Assembly (NCBI RefSeq): GCF_048544455.1
Contig: NC_133528.1
Span: 47,638,002-47,702,001 of the forward strand
DNA: 64,000 bases
Reading direction: 5' to 3'
From: Silene latifolia
Taxonomy: Eukaryota; Streptophyta; Magnoliopsida; Caryophyllales; Caryophyllaceae
Under the pieces are notes generated by a model, which was not told where the DNA came from, ran no database searches, and saw nothing but the letters and a program-made list of their open reading frames with translations. Every line of letters begins with the position of its first letter. Positions within the stretch are counted from its first letter, which is position 1. The position numbers and the translations under genes are program-made. Positions 35,873-47,897 of the stretch are shown here, piece after piece.

Positions 35873-36871
35873 TTAGGAACGGAATTTGTCTAAAGCATAG
35901 ACAATGGCAAGAAGTTCCTTCTCGGTAGTATCATCATTCACTTGGGCGGAATTAAGAGTCTTGCTTATGTAGTAGATAGCATGCAAGGCCTTTCCTACCC
36001 GTTGGCCAAGAACCGCTCCAACGGCGTAGTTACTCGCATCGCACATGATCTCAAATGGTAATTCCCAATTGGGTGGTTGGATGATTGGTGCCGAGATAAG
36101 TGCTTCCTTGATTCTATCAAAGGCTTCAATACACTCATTAGTGAATTGGAATTGGTCATCCTTAAGCAAAAGTTGAGTAAGGGGTTTCGCAATTTTGGAA
36201 AAATCTTTTATGAAACGGCGATAGAAACCCGTGTGACCGAGAAAGCTCCGTATCCCTCTAACATTCACGGGAGGTGGGAGTTTCTCTATCACCTCAACTT
36301 TGGCTTTATCAACTTCAATGCCCTTTTCCGAGATTAAATGACCCAAGACAATACCTTTATTGACCATAAAGTGACATTTTTCCCAATTCAAGACAAGGCT
36401 AACATCTTTACATTTTTGCAATACAAGAGAAAGATTATGCAAGCAAGATTCAAAGTCTTTTCCATAAACGCTAAAATCGTCCATAAAAACTTCCATTATG
36501 GTTTCTAGATAGTCGGAGAAGACACTCATCATGCATCTTTGGAAAGTAACGGGGGCATTACATAGCCCGAAAGGCATTATCCTATATGAAAAAGTACAGT
36601 AGGGACATGTGAAAGTAGTCTTGTGTTGGTCATCCGGGTGTATCGAGATTTGAAAGAATCCTGAGTACCCGTCAAGGTAGCAAAAGAATTTGTTAGAGGC
36701 TAACCTCTCAAGCATTTGGTCAATGAATGGTAGGGGGAAATGATACTTTCTTGTTGCGGAATTCAATTTACGATAGTCAATACACATACGCAAACCGGTG
36801 ATCTTCCTTCTGGGTATTAGCTCGTTCTTATCATTTTTTACCACCGTGGTACCTCCTTTCTTAGGTACCAC
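35873..36871 (-). pseudogene. Reverse transcriptase/RNase H of the Athila-type element
   Basis: This 332-residue open frame starts within the RT fingers (MVPKKGG..., LRMCIDYRKLNSAT), then FFCYLDGYSGFFQI, YRIMPFGLCNAPVTFQR, the catalytic FMDD (residues 139-142), LGHLISEKGIEVD, FLGHTGFYRRFIKDFS and the RNase H start FEIMCDASNYAVGAVLGQ. All catalytic residues visible here are present. The frame is broken near 35872, where RNase H should continue. Compared with Athila relatives it lacks only short segments. It is part of a gag-pol polyprotein, not an independent gene. Confidence 0.9.
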
Positions 36872-36923
36872 TTGAACGGGGCTAACTCACAAAGAATTCG
36901 ATATAGTATAAATGATTCCCGCA

Positions 36924-37454
36924 TCAAGTAATTTCATAACCTCCGCTTTTACAACTTCTTGCAAGTGGGAGGTTTAATCTCCTTTGCCCTTGAATGGTGG
37001 GCCTATGGTCTTCTTGTAGATGAATTCTATGCATGCAAAAATCGGGGTCTATCCCCTTAAGGTCACCTAGACTATAACCTATAGCCTTTTCATGTTGTTT
37101 TAACACATCAAGCAAACTTTTCAATTGATTCTCATCAAGTTTATCATTAACAATCACGGGTTTGGTTTTAGTCTCATCAAGGTAAGCATATTTCAAATTT
37201 GGGGGAAGGGGTTTTAGAGTTGAAGTTTGTACCTCACTTTCTACCAATGAAAGTTCATTAAGGACGTGTTCCATCTCCATTATACACTCCATCCTCATGG
37301 CATATTCGATTTGTTCCTCAAGCTCATCATACCCATCGTATTCAAATTCCATAACAAATTCATCTAGCTCTTCAGCTTGTGTGGTATGATATTCGGTTGC
37401 TTGTTCTTCCTTGGTGGATTGTGATGCTTCCTCAAGAATGTTATTTATCAACAT
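36924..37454 (-). pseudogene. Linker and start of RT of the Athila-type polyprotein
   Basis: An acidic linker (EEQATEYHTTQ..., EFEYDGYDELEEQ) is followed by the conserved pre-RT block STLKPLPPNLKYAYLDE, VIVNDKL, LLDVLKQHEKAIGYSLGDLKGIDP and HRIHLQED, which is highly typical of Athila pol. A frameshift near 36900 separates it from the main RT frame. Protease and most of gag are missing upstream: the frame meets gag-start sequence within 60 bp. Confidence 0.8.
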
Positions 37455-37494
37455 GGATTGCTCATAGGTAAGTTCTTTGTTGGCTAGAGCGCCT

Positions 37495-37704
37495 TCAAGG
37501 AGATCCTTCTAATTCCCAATGCTTATTTTTGGCCTCACTTGCTTCTAAGGCTTCCAAAGGATCTTTGATGAAAGTAGTACTCATATGGTCCTCTACACAA
37601 CAATCTATAATATCCATCTTGAAAAGTACACTAAGAGAAAAAGGTGAGAAGTACCTTGAGAAAGTGATCTCCCTCAAGGTAAAGAAAGACACAACTAAAA
37701 ACAA
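37495..37704 (-). pseudogene. Truncated gag start of the Athila-type element
   Basis: The frame MFLVVSFFTLREITFS... starts about 30 bp inside the PBS, nearly identical to the copy at 22290. It runs into the pol linker almost at once (37495 versus 37454), so most of gag and the protease have been deleted. Whether the MFLVVSFF start is the real initiation site is uncertain. Confidence 0.6.
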
Positions 37705-37733
37705 TTAATAAAAATCAAATCAATTTAACACCG

Positions 37734-37751
37734 TCCCCGGCAACGGCGCCA
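37734..37751 (-). other. Primer-binding site of the Athila-type element
   Basis: The minus strand reads TGGCGCCGTTGCCGGGGA five bases from the LTR end. This is the classical Athila-type PBS. Confidence 0.92.
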
Positions 37752-37756
37752 TTTTT

Positions 37757-39483
37757 TGTTCGGAATAAAACTCGTCGTCAAAATCTACCAACCAGGACAA
37801 TATTAATAACTTTACAAACTACTCTTAGCAAAGAGGCAAGTAAAGGTCGGGTCCCAGGGGACGGGTATTGATGTAGGATTCTCAATTGCAAATGGTTTTG
37901 TCTTAGGGTGTCACAACTTGGGTTGAGGTAAGAGATACACTAAACTAATCAACAAGATGAAAGTAAATCAATGAAAACAAAGAAAAGTAATAAAAAAAGG
38001 TTGTAAACAAATGATTAAAGTCACTAGGGTGTTATGGGTTTATAGGGGATTCATGGGAGTTGATCATACAAACATGTTCTCAATTATATGCAAGCACTTA
38101 TTGTTGTGATGGGATCGAGTTGGTGTATAAGCTTACAATCCCTAGGAAGGTTTGGGTCCCGGAGCCGAATCGATTAGATTGTACAACACCTACAAGTCGA
38201 CTTAATCCTTCTTATTCAACTTTATGCATGGTCTAATGAGGCTCGAGTTGGTTTATATGCTTACAAGCCTTATTAAAAAGATAGGTGATGGATCAAAAAA
38301 ATGTAAGGATTCATAGGCTCGAATTTCATCAAACATAACATGTGCATAAGTTGAAATCACAACAAGCAAGCAAAATAATTATGATAACATATTAGATTAA
38401 GCATGAATCATTCCCCATGTTTGTTTCCCCTAATTCCCCATTAACCCTAGCTAGGAGACTACTCACTCATTATCAAATTCAACATGCTAATAAGATTGTC
38501 AATCAAACTAACAAAGCTAAACATGATGAATAAATGAAAGTAATTAACAATAATTAAACAAAGGTAAAGAGAATTATACTTATGGAGATGATCCAAATAA
38601 TAAAGCAAATAATAATAGAAGTACTTGATGATTGATGGAAGGTTGTCAATCTCCCAAATAAACCCAAATAATCTTCTAATTACCCAAAATAAATGAAGAA
38701 CAATAGAGAAATTAATAAGCGATTAAGATTTATAAATTGTATTACAACAAAATTAGAACTAATTTGAGAGTATTAAGACGTAATTAAAAATGGATTAAGA
38801 TATAATTAGGAGATCATTTAGAGATGATGCTATCTAGGTAGTACAATGGGGTATTTATCCTAAAGATTAGGTACAAATATTAGGGTTACTAAGGGCTTAA
38901 ATGACTAATAAGACCCTAGAAAAAGTTGAGTAAATGCTCCTTTCGAAGGAAATGAGCATATTCCCGTGCTAGTCTTGCCACGATCCGTGCGTCTTGAGGT
39001 AAGGCATGGGCTCTTCTGTCTTAGGTTCCGCTCGGATCTGGGGGAATATGCTCGGATCAGGGTGCTGCAAGTCGCTCATCTTGGGCACAAGACGCCCGTA
39101 TCATGCTGCTGGAAGACACCCGGATCGTGCTCGATCCACTCGGATTCCAGGGCAGACAACATCTCTTCTTTTCCTCCCTAACAATCCGCGAGGATCATTT
39201 CGGGGATGCAAGGATCCTTTTATCATTGCCCTTTTCACTTTATTATCTACTTAGGCCTCTAGTATTGGTCTTCTCTTTGATACTTGCTCATTATATGCGA
39301 TCAATTTAGCTCCATTTCACCTTGTAAATGCAAGGTTAGCCATCCTCTCCTACCAAAGAGACAAAACCTCAAAAAATGTGCAAAATGGGAAACTAAAGAT
39401 AGTAAATGACCCAATTATGCACTATAAAGCATGGGAACGAGGTTAATTCGGGGACTAAATGTGCTCAAATATGAGTCACATCA
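37757..39483 (-). mobile_element. Athila-type LTR B (5' LTR)
   Basis: 1727 bp, minus-strand start TGATGTGACTC at 39483, end at the PBS side. It matches LTR A through its whole length with scattered substitutions and small indels. Directly outside (39484) begins an unrelated Tat-type RT, so this is the outer edge. The flank there is ctagg. Confidence 0.88.
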
Positions 39484-39990
39484 CTAGGAATGTTAACATT
39501 TCATGTCCTGCTATCGCATCCACCATTGCGTCAATGTGTGGTAGTGGAAATGGGTCCTTTGGACATGCTTTGTTGAGGTCGGTGAAGTCCACGCATACTC
39601 TCCATTTCCATTCTGGTTGGGCACCACTACCACGTTGGATAGCCATTCTGGATACTTTACCTCTCTTATCTTATTTTCTGCTAGCAGGCTGTCTACCTCT
39701 GGTTGATCACCTTATTCCTTTCAGCTGCGAACTTTCTTCGTCTCTGCTGGATGGGCTTGCATCCTGAGTCTACGCTGGGTTTGTGTGTTATGACGGATGG
39801 ATCCATTCCTATCATGTAATCATGTGACCATGCGAAACAATCCATGTTGGCCTGTAAGAATTTGATTAGCTGCTGCCTGAGATCTCATGTGCATCCAGCC
39901 CCAATTAGCATGGTCCTTTCTGGGTGCAGCTTGTCCAGGTTGATCTGATCTAGCTCCTCGGCTAGAGGCTTAATGTATTTCTCCTGGACA
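39484..39990 (-). pseudogene. Start of RT of a second Tat-type element, truncated
   Basis: Minus strand in broken frames: DAMVDAIAGHEM near 39550-39490 preceded by a VDFTDLNKACPKDPFPLPH-like stretch near 39610-39550. It stops abruptly at 39483, where the Athila LTR begins; the rest of RT, RNase H and integrase are not found in the window. Confidence 0.65.
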
Positions 39991-40033
39991 TGCTGTTTTT
40001 GTTATTGCTATGCTGGAGGGTTGGCAGTATATT

Positions 40034-40984
40034 TTAATGCCCTCTTCTAGCAGCCTCTAGCTTCCTCCTGGTCTCCTCGTATTGTTTATACTCCCCAGGT
40101 GTGGGGAACTTTACACATTGATGATATGTCGAGGGGAGTGCCTTCATCAGATGCAACCATGGTCTTCCAAGAATAACATTGTAAGTAGATGGTCCGTCTA
40201 TGACCAGGTACCTTACCTGTTTGTTGACTCCTCCTACATAGGTTGGGATTACGATTTCTCCTAGTAAGTTAGTTGTCTCCCCACTGAATCCTACCAGCGG
40301 GATGGTTTTCTTTTGCAAGTCCTTCTCGCTGAACTCCATGTTTTTTATGGTTTTCAGCATGATTAGGTTGATCGAGCTACCAGTATTTACTAGAACCTTT
40401 CTAACCGTGCAGTTGGCCATTGATAGTGTTATGATTAGTGCATCATGATGCTCCTGTCCGTCATGTACATCCTCTTCATCGAAAGTTACAGCAGGCAGGT
40501 TACTGTGACAAATTCTATAAGAAGTTTCTGGTCTATCTCCCTTAGTCTCACTAGCACGCCTTTTGGCTGCTGAATATGTCAATCCACTTAAGTCTGAGCC
40601 GCCTGTTATCACGTTTATTATCTTGGTGCATGTAGGTGGCGCTGCAGGTTTTGCGGAGCCCGCCTTATCCTGTTGCTTGCCCCCACGTGGTAATAGGTGG
40701 CTCAAATCTCCTTGCTCGTACAAGCGCCTAATCTCTCTGCGTAGGGTGTAGCAATCTTCCGTGTTATGCTCGATGTCACTATGGAACTCACACTTTTTCT
40801 TACTGTCTTTTCGCCATGACTGCCCTTCTATTGATGGCCTGGGCCACCTTACTCTGTCTCCCATCTCCTTGAGTGCTTTTAGGATCCCTCCCACGCTAGT
40901 TGTGAATCTGTATTCTGCCAGTGTGGGGAGTTGCTGATTCTCTTCTCTGTTGTCGATCCGGTTGACTCCCCTACCATATGGCAT
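40034..40984 (-). pseudogene. Gag end and aspartic protease of the second Tat-type element
   Basis: This 316-residue frame has a gag C-terminal part (KKCEFHSDIEHNTEDCYTLRREI, the usual zinc-knuckle-like CxxH...H...C motif of Tat gag) and a protease part DALIITLSMANCTVRKVLVNTGSSINL, then VRYLVIDGPSTYNVILGRPWL. The protease catalytic triplet, normally D-T/S-G, reads NTG, so the aspartate is lost by a G-to-A change (GAT to AAT). The order gag, protease, RT on the minus strand is normal. Confidence 0.85.
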
Positions 40985-41182
40985 GTACCTTTCCTCCTTC
41001 TTGCTGGTGAGTTATTTTCTACTCGACTTTTCCATGGCTGATGTGCTCGATACGCTTGGCGTGCTTGGTATGCTGGCTCTGGCTAGGATATCTTCTTCTA
41101 GTCTGATCGCGGTTGATGCCTTTTCTTGCACCGCTTCGAAGCTATGGCAAGGGTACATAGTTAGCTGCTTATACAGGTCTGA

Positions 41183-42529
41183 CTAATGATGCAAGCCCCT
41201 TCTGAAGGCTTCCACTACTGTTGACACGTCACATTCTCGTACCGCCACCTTCTCATTGTTAAATGTAGTGTTGTACTCCTCAATGGTCTCGTTTGCTCTT
41301 TGAACAATTCTGTATAAGTCGCTTGCATGCTTTTGTGGCTTCCGGCTGCTTGCGAATTGCTGAGTGAATGCCTTCACCAGCTTGGCACACGTGGATATTG
41401 ATCTGTTAGGCAAACTTACGAGCCATCGGAGTGCTGGCCCCGACAGTGTGGATCAAAACCCCTTGCACATACATGCTTCTTTTACGTGTCCTACAGCTGT
41501 CAGCGTCATCATTTTCTGCTTGTACTGGCTTATGTGGTCGAAAGGGTCTGTTGTGCCATCGACGAGAGGCATGTTTGGATTTGTAAACCCCTTTGGCATG
41601 GCGACAACAGATATTACATCCACAAATGGTGAGTCAGCGTAACTGTCGGGTGCTGCCTTCTCGAGTGGAGGTGGGAGTCCTGGGGCCCTTATTATCATCT
41701 CCCTCAATTCTAGATACTGCTGGTTGGTAAGGCTTCCTGAGTCCGAGCCACGTCTGTCTGCTACCCGCTGATTTGGAGTGTTGCTTCCAGGCCCGAATTC
41801 CTGAGGATTCTGATGCGGCGTGGTACCTAATGGGGTTGAAGTCACGAGCGTTACCTGGTGCCAGCTTACCTGCGGACTACCTCTGGAACCTGCACCGGGT
41901 GTTTGCTGAGTTGTCAGGAGGTTACTAGCTGGAGTGTTACCTGGTTGTATTTCCATGCGGCTGGCGGGCTGCCAGCTGTCTAGTGTGAGGTATCTAAGTC
42001 CTTGTGGGATTATCCTTTCTCCTGTTGGTACTGCTGTCAGATCTAATCTTGTTACCAATTCGGCTGGTATTTGTCGAAGTTGACTCCTGCTGCCTGATGC
42101 CCCCTGGGTGAGATCTACTATTGGGGCCCGACCTTGCTCCTCCGCGCTTGCCGTTGTGCTGGAGTGTTGCCCCAGAATGTCTATCTGCGCCCAGAGCTCC
42201 CTGTTCCTCTTCCTTGCCTCAGCTTCTGCCTTCCTCTAGTCTTCTCGCATACCTTCCATGACCTTCTGAAGATTTTCCATGCCACTAAACAAGGTTTGTG
42301 TTGGACTTGGCGGTGGAGTGAGGCCTGAACTTCCCGTTCCCTTGTCTGATCTGGATTGTGCTGCCACAACAGGAGTTTTGGGAGGTAGAGTGACTTTTGT
42401 CAGAGATGTGGTTCTTGGCGTGAGTCTGGGTGCTTGAGTTTGAACCGTTAACGCTAGATTTTGAACAGGATTTGGTGGTATCGACGGCTGACCGCTCTCT
42501 GACACGGCTGCTGACGTTTGTTTGTCCAT
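41183..42529 (-). pseudogene. Gag of the second Tat-type element, several breaks
   Basis: Pieces in three frames: 42529-42181 (start MDKQTSAAVSESG, low-complexity Pro/Ser/Thr), 42058-41453 (NLAL-like linker, YADSPFVDVISVVAMPKGF, PFDHISQYKQKMM) and 41413-41183 (AKLVKAFTQQFASSRKPQKHASDL, ETIEEYNTTFNNEKVAV, VVEAFRRGL). The last two are the standard retrotransposon-gag core (PF03732 type). The start lies about 40 bp inside the PBS. The breaks show it is not functional. Confidence 0.8.
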
Positions 42530-42566
42530 TATGTGTATGAATAATTAACGATTGACGACCACAATG

Positions 42567-42584
42567 CCCCCACGGTAGGCGCCA
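42567..42584 (-). other. Primer-binding site of the second Tat-type element
   Basis: The minus strand reads TGGCGCCTACCGTGGGGG three bases from the LTR end, a Tat/Ogre-like PBS. Confidence 0.75.
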
Positions 42585-42587
42585 AAC

Positions 42588-43182
42588 TGTTTTGGTAATT
42601 TTCTACCGAATTAGGTTAAGTAAGGTCAATGTGGTCTTACTAGTCGTATGTTGATCGAACGTGTTATGTTAGCGCTAGATAAAGAGATGAAAGGCGTAAA
42701 TAAAGGTTAACGCAAGAGATTTGGTGACGCGGAAAACCCAATGTGGGAAACTACCGCGGGAAGGGACGATACCCTTTCCAATGAGTGCACTAGCTTTTAA
42801 TATGAGAATGAGTACAAAGGAGTCGGCTTGATGATCTAGCTATTACAATGTGTTATGTTTGTATGATGGTTCTTGATTGAATATTCTTCTTTGTCTCCTT
42901 AGCTATTTATAGGGTAGGAACCCTAGTCGTGTCCTACTCCGTTTATGATAAGCAATATTGGCCTAATAGGGAGCAAGCCCCATCTGGTTTCGTCTAATGA
43001 GTTGGGCCAAAATCCACATATTGGCCTAATAGGGAGCATTCTCCCTGATGACTCTATAGCACGCGGGCTCCTCCTATTCATGGGCTTCTTATAATTGTTA
43101 AGCTTCCTCTGCCCAACTCATTAAACGAAACCAGATGGGGCTTGCTCCCTATTAGGCCAATATGTGGATTTTGGCCCAAACA
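42588..43182 (-). mobile_element. 5' LTR of the second Tat-type element, with internal inverted repeat
   Basis: A 595-bp LTR, minus-strand TGTTTGGGCC...AAACA. It contains a 51-bp inverted repeat with one mismatch (42957-43007 and 43111-43161, 103-bp loop). A further direct copy of the terminal segment is at 43004-43039. The expected target-site copy is gtgtc (43183-43187). Confidence 0.75.
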
Positions 43183-43679
43183 GTGTCAATCGTCTTTGTA
43201 CCCGGAAAGAGAGTTTTGATAAGCTCCAAGAAGGCATACCCGGGAAGTTGAAGTTGGCCAATAACTCAATAGAGGATGTCCTTGGCGCTGGGGTGGTGGA
43301 AATCCAAACGTCTAGTGGGGCAGTGCATACTTTGGACAAAGGTAGCTTACGTTCCAGGGTTGCGGCGAATCTAATCTCACTTAGTCAGTTGGACTCCCAA
43401 GGTTATGAGTCTAAAACTCATCGGGGTGTGGTGAAGGTGACAAAGGGTAGTATGGTCCTCATGAAGGGGGAGTTGCATCGTGGTTTGTACTGTCTGGCGG
43501 TGAAGACCTCAAAAGGTGACTGGGAATGGCAAAGACGCCGATGTGTTTCGTTCGCGGCGGAGGCGGCGAAGGTAAATTGTTTCCCGGTTAAAAACACAGG
43601 GTGGATGGAAAAGTTTACCAGATTTGGGCAAATCCTTACTGAAAATGACTTAGTAAAAAAAATCCCCGTGTTTTACTAA
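43183..43679 (+). pseudogene. Copia protease/pre-integrase fragment
   Basis: The frame (ORF continues upstream into the Tat LTR by chance) shows KLKLANNSIEDVLGAGVVEIQTSSG, VAANLISLSQLDSQGY and VVKVTKGSMVLMKGELHRGLYCL. This is the Copia region just after the protease, the GAG-pre-integrase type block (usual NLISLGxLDxxGY...GLYxL). The ORF ends at 43679, before integrase. The Tat LTR (to 43182) cuts it on the left. Confidence 0.75.
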
Positions 43680-43904
43680 ACTTTTTCATAGAAAATTGGC
43701 AGATAGGGGCAAGGGTAAGATTCATGCTGGTGAAAAGGTGAAGGGATGAAGGTCCCTCTCTAGAGTAATTTGACGCGGTGACTCGGTTGCGGCTGTACAC
43801 GGTGCATTGACCGTGGTTGTGAGTTAGGGTGAGGACCGGATACTAAATCGGGTCTGCAACTGGTATTTGAAATCGGTCAATGGTTAATTATTCGGTAACT
43901 CCCT

Positions 43905-44780
43905 TGGGCGGGAGGGGGAGAATTTTTGGGTCTCACCCAAAGTTTCTCCATTGTGAAAGTCCAATGATTAAAAGTAGTCGTACTATTAGTAAAGTGACTG
44001 TCCACTTTTGTTGACGTTGTACGAGCATGTAATGTTGGACTTTGGTGAAAGCACATTTTGTGTGCTTAGTTTTCCTCTGACAAAATAGTGCATGGCTTGC
44101 CTATATAAAGGATCCATTTCAATTGGGATTTGGCAGAGAGAACAAGGTGATCACTTAAATCGGAATTTTTAGGTGTTCCCTTGGTATTGCGCTTCACTGG
44201 AATTTGGTGGAGTACAAGACAAACCTTACAGTATTTGTAAGGTACTCACACAAATAATAAGGGGTTGTGATTCGGGTAACGGTTCAACCGGGTTTGAGTG
44301 TGTGAGGCAGTATAACAGGTCTTCTCTTAAAATAATTTAGAGGGTTACTCTATGGGTATAATTGGTGGTTATTCCAATTATACTGGTGGCCATGAGGGTA
44401 CTAGTTTGTATTCTTAAAGTATTGTCGGGTCCAAATTCGATGTATAATTTAGTAGCGGTTGCGTTGTACTGACACTATCTTTATAGTGGAACTGTTTTAT
44501 AGTGGATTCAGTCTTTTCGGCTGGTGAGTTTTACCTCCTCTTGGAGGGTTTTTCCCTGGATATTGACCCGAAATCTTGTCTCAACTTATTATTAGCTTGC
44601 GGTTTCTTTTACTTTACATTATATATCGATTAGTGCTTCCGTTGTGTCTGGGAGATTGGAGCTAATTTCCCATTAGCTTTAACCTGAATTAGGGGTACAA
44701 AGTATGTGTGGTTATGCGTGAGTATGGTGGCAACCACGGCCTAGCCTGTTGTTAAAGTGAGGTAGCTGCAAGGTAGTGTT
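43905..44780 (+). mobile_element. Probable 3' end and LTR of that Copia element
   Basis: A purine tract gggcgggagggggaga (43907-43922) is followed by TGGGTCTCACCC (43927), a likely PPT and LTR start. A TATA-like ctatataaagg lies at 44101-44111. The right edge is unclear (about 44660-44780). 43680-43904 shows no coding signal. Confidence 0.5.
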
Positions 44781-44788
44781 TGTCGTGA

Positions 44789-45651
44789 TGTTTCAGGCCA
44801 AAACAGAGTAGCCCAAGTGCAACCCCGAGCGGGTTTGCTACCCCTGCCCACCGGGGAAGCTCTCATGTTCAGCCAGGACGAGAATCGGAGCTCCCAACCA
44901 GCCTAGGCACGTCTCCGATAGGTGACATGTCCCTACCTCCCAGGGATGCAGCAACCCAGCTCCAAAACTCTCGACAGTTCAGCTCCTTGCGTGGCTATTC
45001 AGTGCCCCTGCTCGTGTTATATAATGGAGCCGTGTTTTCGTGATTATCATCTATCTTTCACATTCTGCTGTCATTTTGCTTAGTCTATGGCTACATTATT
45101 TCAATAAACTACATTATTTTAATACGTACGTACGTACTTCATTTCATTTCCTTACATTTCATTCAAGATTTTGTCTGGCATTGTTCTTCCTTTATTCAAG
45201 TTCTTCCTTCGGTATTTTTCTTGCTTTATATTTCAGTTTTGTTTATTTTATTTCTCATTCTCTAATTTGTTAATATGGCATTATTTCATCCATGTTATTC
45301 ATCTGTTTACGTTTTATGATGAATGATTAGTTCATTAATATAGGGGAGTAGGAAAGCCATATTTGATTAACTTGTTTTAATTGTTGGATTAGAATGTTTT
45401 AATATCAGTTCGTTGTTTACATCACATGCTTGATTTGTAATGTTAATCTTTGATTATTGATCACAATCGTTGATTAATTTGTTATTCTTTTCCTAAGAGC
45501 GAAAGTCGGGAATAGAATTAGACAAAGCATGTTTTAGTAGTCCGATCTAATTTGGGCTAGGGCTCGTTAGAAATCGTTCTATGATTGGTAATAGGCCGAC
45601 AGGAAATTACTAATAAACTAAACAACTATATATTGATTTTATGTTCTCCTA
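44789..45651 (+). mobile_element. Athila-type LTR, left part
   Basis: From about TGATGTTTCAGG (44795) to 45651. A TATA-like ttatataatgg lies at 45018. The part 45480-45651 resembles, in order and wording, the second half of Athila-type LTRs (a run ending ...ttctcctaat before the usual gatcgaccctactt). The missing last 95 bp are found at 54233, so an insertion splits the LTR. The left edge is uncertain. Confidence 0.5.
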
Positions 45652-45722
45652 ATCCCGGGGTTCATTTTATTTAGACTCTTCCTATGTTCATTGGGTTCAT
45701 TGGTTTAGGCCTGAGGATCGTT

Positions 45723-45735
45723 CGCTCTGATACCA
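45723..45735 (-). other. Primer-binding site at LTR1
   Basis: Minus strand TGGTATCAGAGCG, three bases from the LTR. A second identical PBS lies at 51615-51627 next to LTR2. Confidence 0.85.
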
Positions 45736-47609
45736 CTTTGTAACACCCCGGTTTATAAAAGAAGCCTTCGTCAAGACATTCCCTAATAAACCGGACTGTT
45801 ACCATCTCGGTTTCCCGAGGTAGTGAATAACAAATTAAACTCCACGGCAATTTACATAATTATTTTAACTTAATTATTACAAACCTCTTTTATGTCAAAT
45901 TACAAAGAACTAACATAAATAAAAGTGAAAGTCTTCTAGATGATGATCTAGCTACTAAGTCTTCTGATCCAGTGTCTCACGCCCACCAAGCTCCCGTTCT
46001 ATCTCTTAAACCTGTCAAGTCTGCTCGCCAATAGGGTCATCACAGGTGTTCACGAATACACAGGGTCAACCACGAGGTTGAGTAGGGAAAACAATAAAAC
46101 AGTAAAATATGATATGCATGATACTCCGTCACCTCCATCTCCATCTCAACTCATCACACACATCTCATACCCCGGACAACCCAGCCATACCGATCCCCGG
46201 TAGACTATATATATCGACCGTAGCCGATCTGCCAGCTCGCAGCTGACGACACCAGGGCAAGTCCTGCAGAACCCGCCTGGGCCTTATCACAACTCACATC
46301 GTATCTCAACATCGTCACTCCTACGCCATCCTCCAACTCCAATGCATATGAAATGCTCAACAGTAATAATGCAACACAATATGTATATTAATGAATGAAA
46401 TCATGCCAGCTACCGAATGTTGTGATAACGTGCTCAACACGATCATTTCAGTCAATCACCTTCCCGTATATGAATCATAACGTAAATCAACAACCACGAA
46501 TCAAGTCAACACAATTCAACAACAACGATAATAGGTCAAGTGTATTTCCCTACCTCAAAGTGCCAGCAAATCCAATTAAGCAGTTCAAGCAGTCCAGAAA
46601 ATAAAGCAACGAATCTGATTATCGATCCTTCACGAATCCGTCACCTAAAACAATTATAATATTTATAATTACTAACTACTAAATATAGCAATCTCCCAAA
46701 ATAGAAGCTTTCCCGAAATACAATCCCGACACCAAACTTATGCCCAACTGATAACTAAAATAACCCGATTAGTATTTGCCCCAACTTCCCAAAATAGAAA
46801 GTTACTAAAGTATAATTTCTTAGAATGGAAACTTTCCCGATATAGTAGCTTTTTCATTTTAACAAACCCGTCTCTAATTAATTAATTATTATTAATTATT
46901 ATTTTATTTTAAATAACTCGGAACTAAAAACCAAAATGATAATTAAAGGATTAACGAATTATGCGATTCAAGAAAAACCCGCATCAACATTTGAACAACT
47001 CAACACCCGACTCAAAATCCGTCTTTAATTATTTTAATCAACTCGGGAATTAATTTAATTAATTAACAATACGACCGATTAACGAATTATAACGATTAAA
47101 CTCATGAATAACCCGTTTCGAAATCAAAACAGCCCGTCATCAACACTACCCCCTTCACACGCACCCACTCTCCTCACGCGCCACCTATACCACCGCGACA
47201 ACCACCTGACCTGCTCCCCACTTCGACCCCACCACCAACAACCACCACCAGCCTGTCATTCGATCGCCGGCGAGTCGAAACAGTATGGCATCCGCCTGGT
47301 TCACCGCCAAGCCTCACCAAACACCCCCTGGTTATCTCTTACCACCACCGCAACCAACAACTACCCCCTGCCAAATAACCACCATCCTCCTCGCCGTCAG
47401 CCCACGAACCCAGACACCGTGGCACCACCATTTCGACCTCCCCCGAGTCCACGGTGGTGCCACCACAAACCTAGTCGTCTAAAAACTCTTTGAAACCGTA
47501 ACCAAAACCCGTTTTGCCCCCTTAATCGATACCTGCACTGTTTCGCCACCCTAACCACCTACAACCACCCCAACAACCACCAAGTTACTCGCCACTCACC
47601 ACACTACTC

Positions 47610-47801
47610 CTATATCCCGTCAACCACCACCACCAGCGCCTGCCTAAGACACACAACCGCACCCAAAAACCCGACAGAAATGTGAAACAGAGGAGAAGGT
47701 TGTGCTCTTACCTTTTTCCTGCCGCCACAACAGCCACCAGGGTCGTCTATGGTCGTTGACAAACACCCTAAGGTCTTCCTTGCTGCGCCGTCGACATCCA
47801 C
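47610..47801 (-). CDS. Short LTR ORF MDVDGAARK, identical in both LTRs
   Basis: A 63-residue minus frame begins MDVDGAARKTLGCLSTT directly after the telobox and GA tracts. It is identical in LTR2 (53687-53496). A splice-donor-like GGTAAGAG lies 90 bases after the start, so it could be a first exon or leader. Identity may only reflect recent LTR duplication. I do not recognise it and it may not be translated. Confidence 0.25.
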   Translation of the reverse strand: MDVDGAARKTLGCLSTTIDDPGGCCGGRKKVRAQPSPLFHISVGFLGAVVCLRQALVVVVDGI

Positions 47802-47897
47802 GCTCTCTCTCTCTCTCTCGTTTTGCGTGCAGGTTGAGGTTGAAGCTGATGAAGAAGGGAGGCGGCTGAGGGAGGCGGGTAGGAATAGGATTTGTAG

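Noticed and set aside
47104-47493. Pro/His-rich 129-codon ORF in LTR1 and its counterpart at 52991-53379
   Set aside because: Low complexity, differs in frame between the two near-identical LTRs, and opposite to the LTR's own promoter direction.
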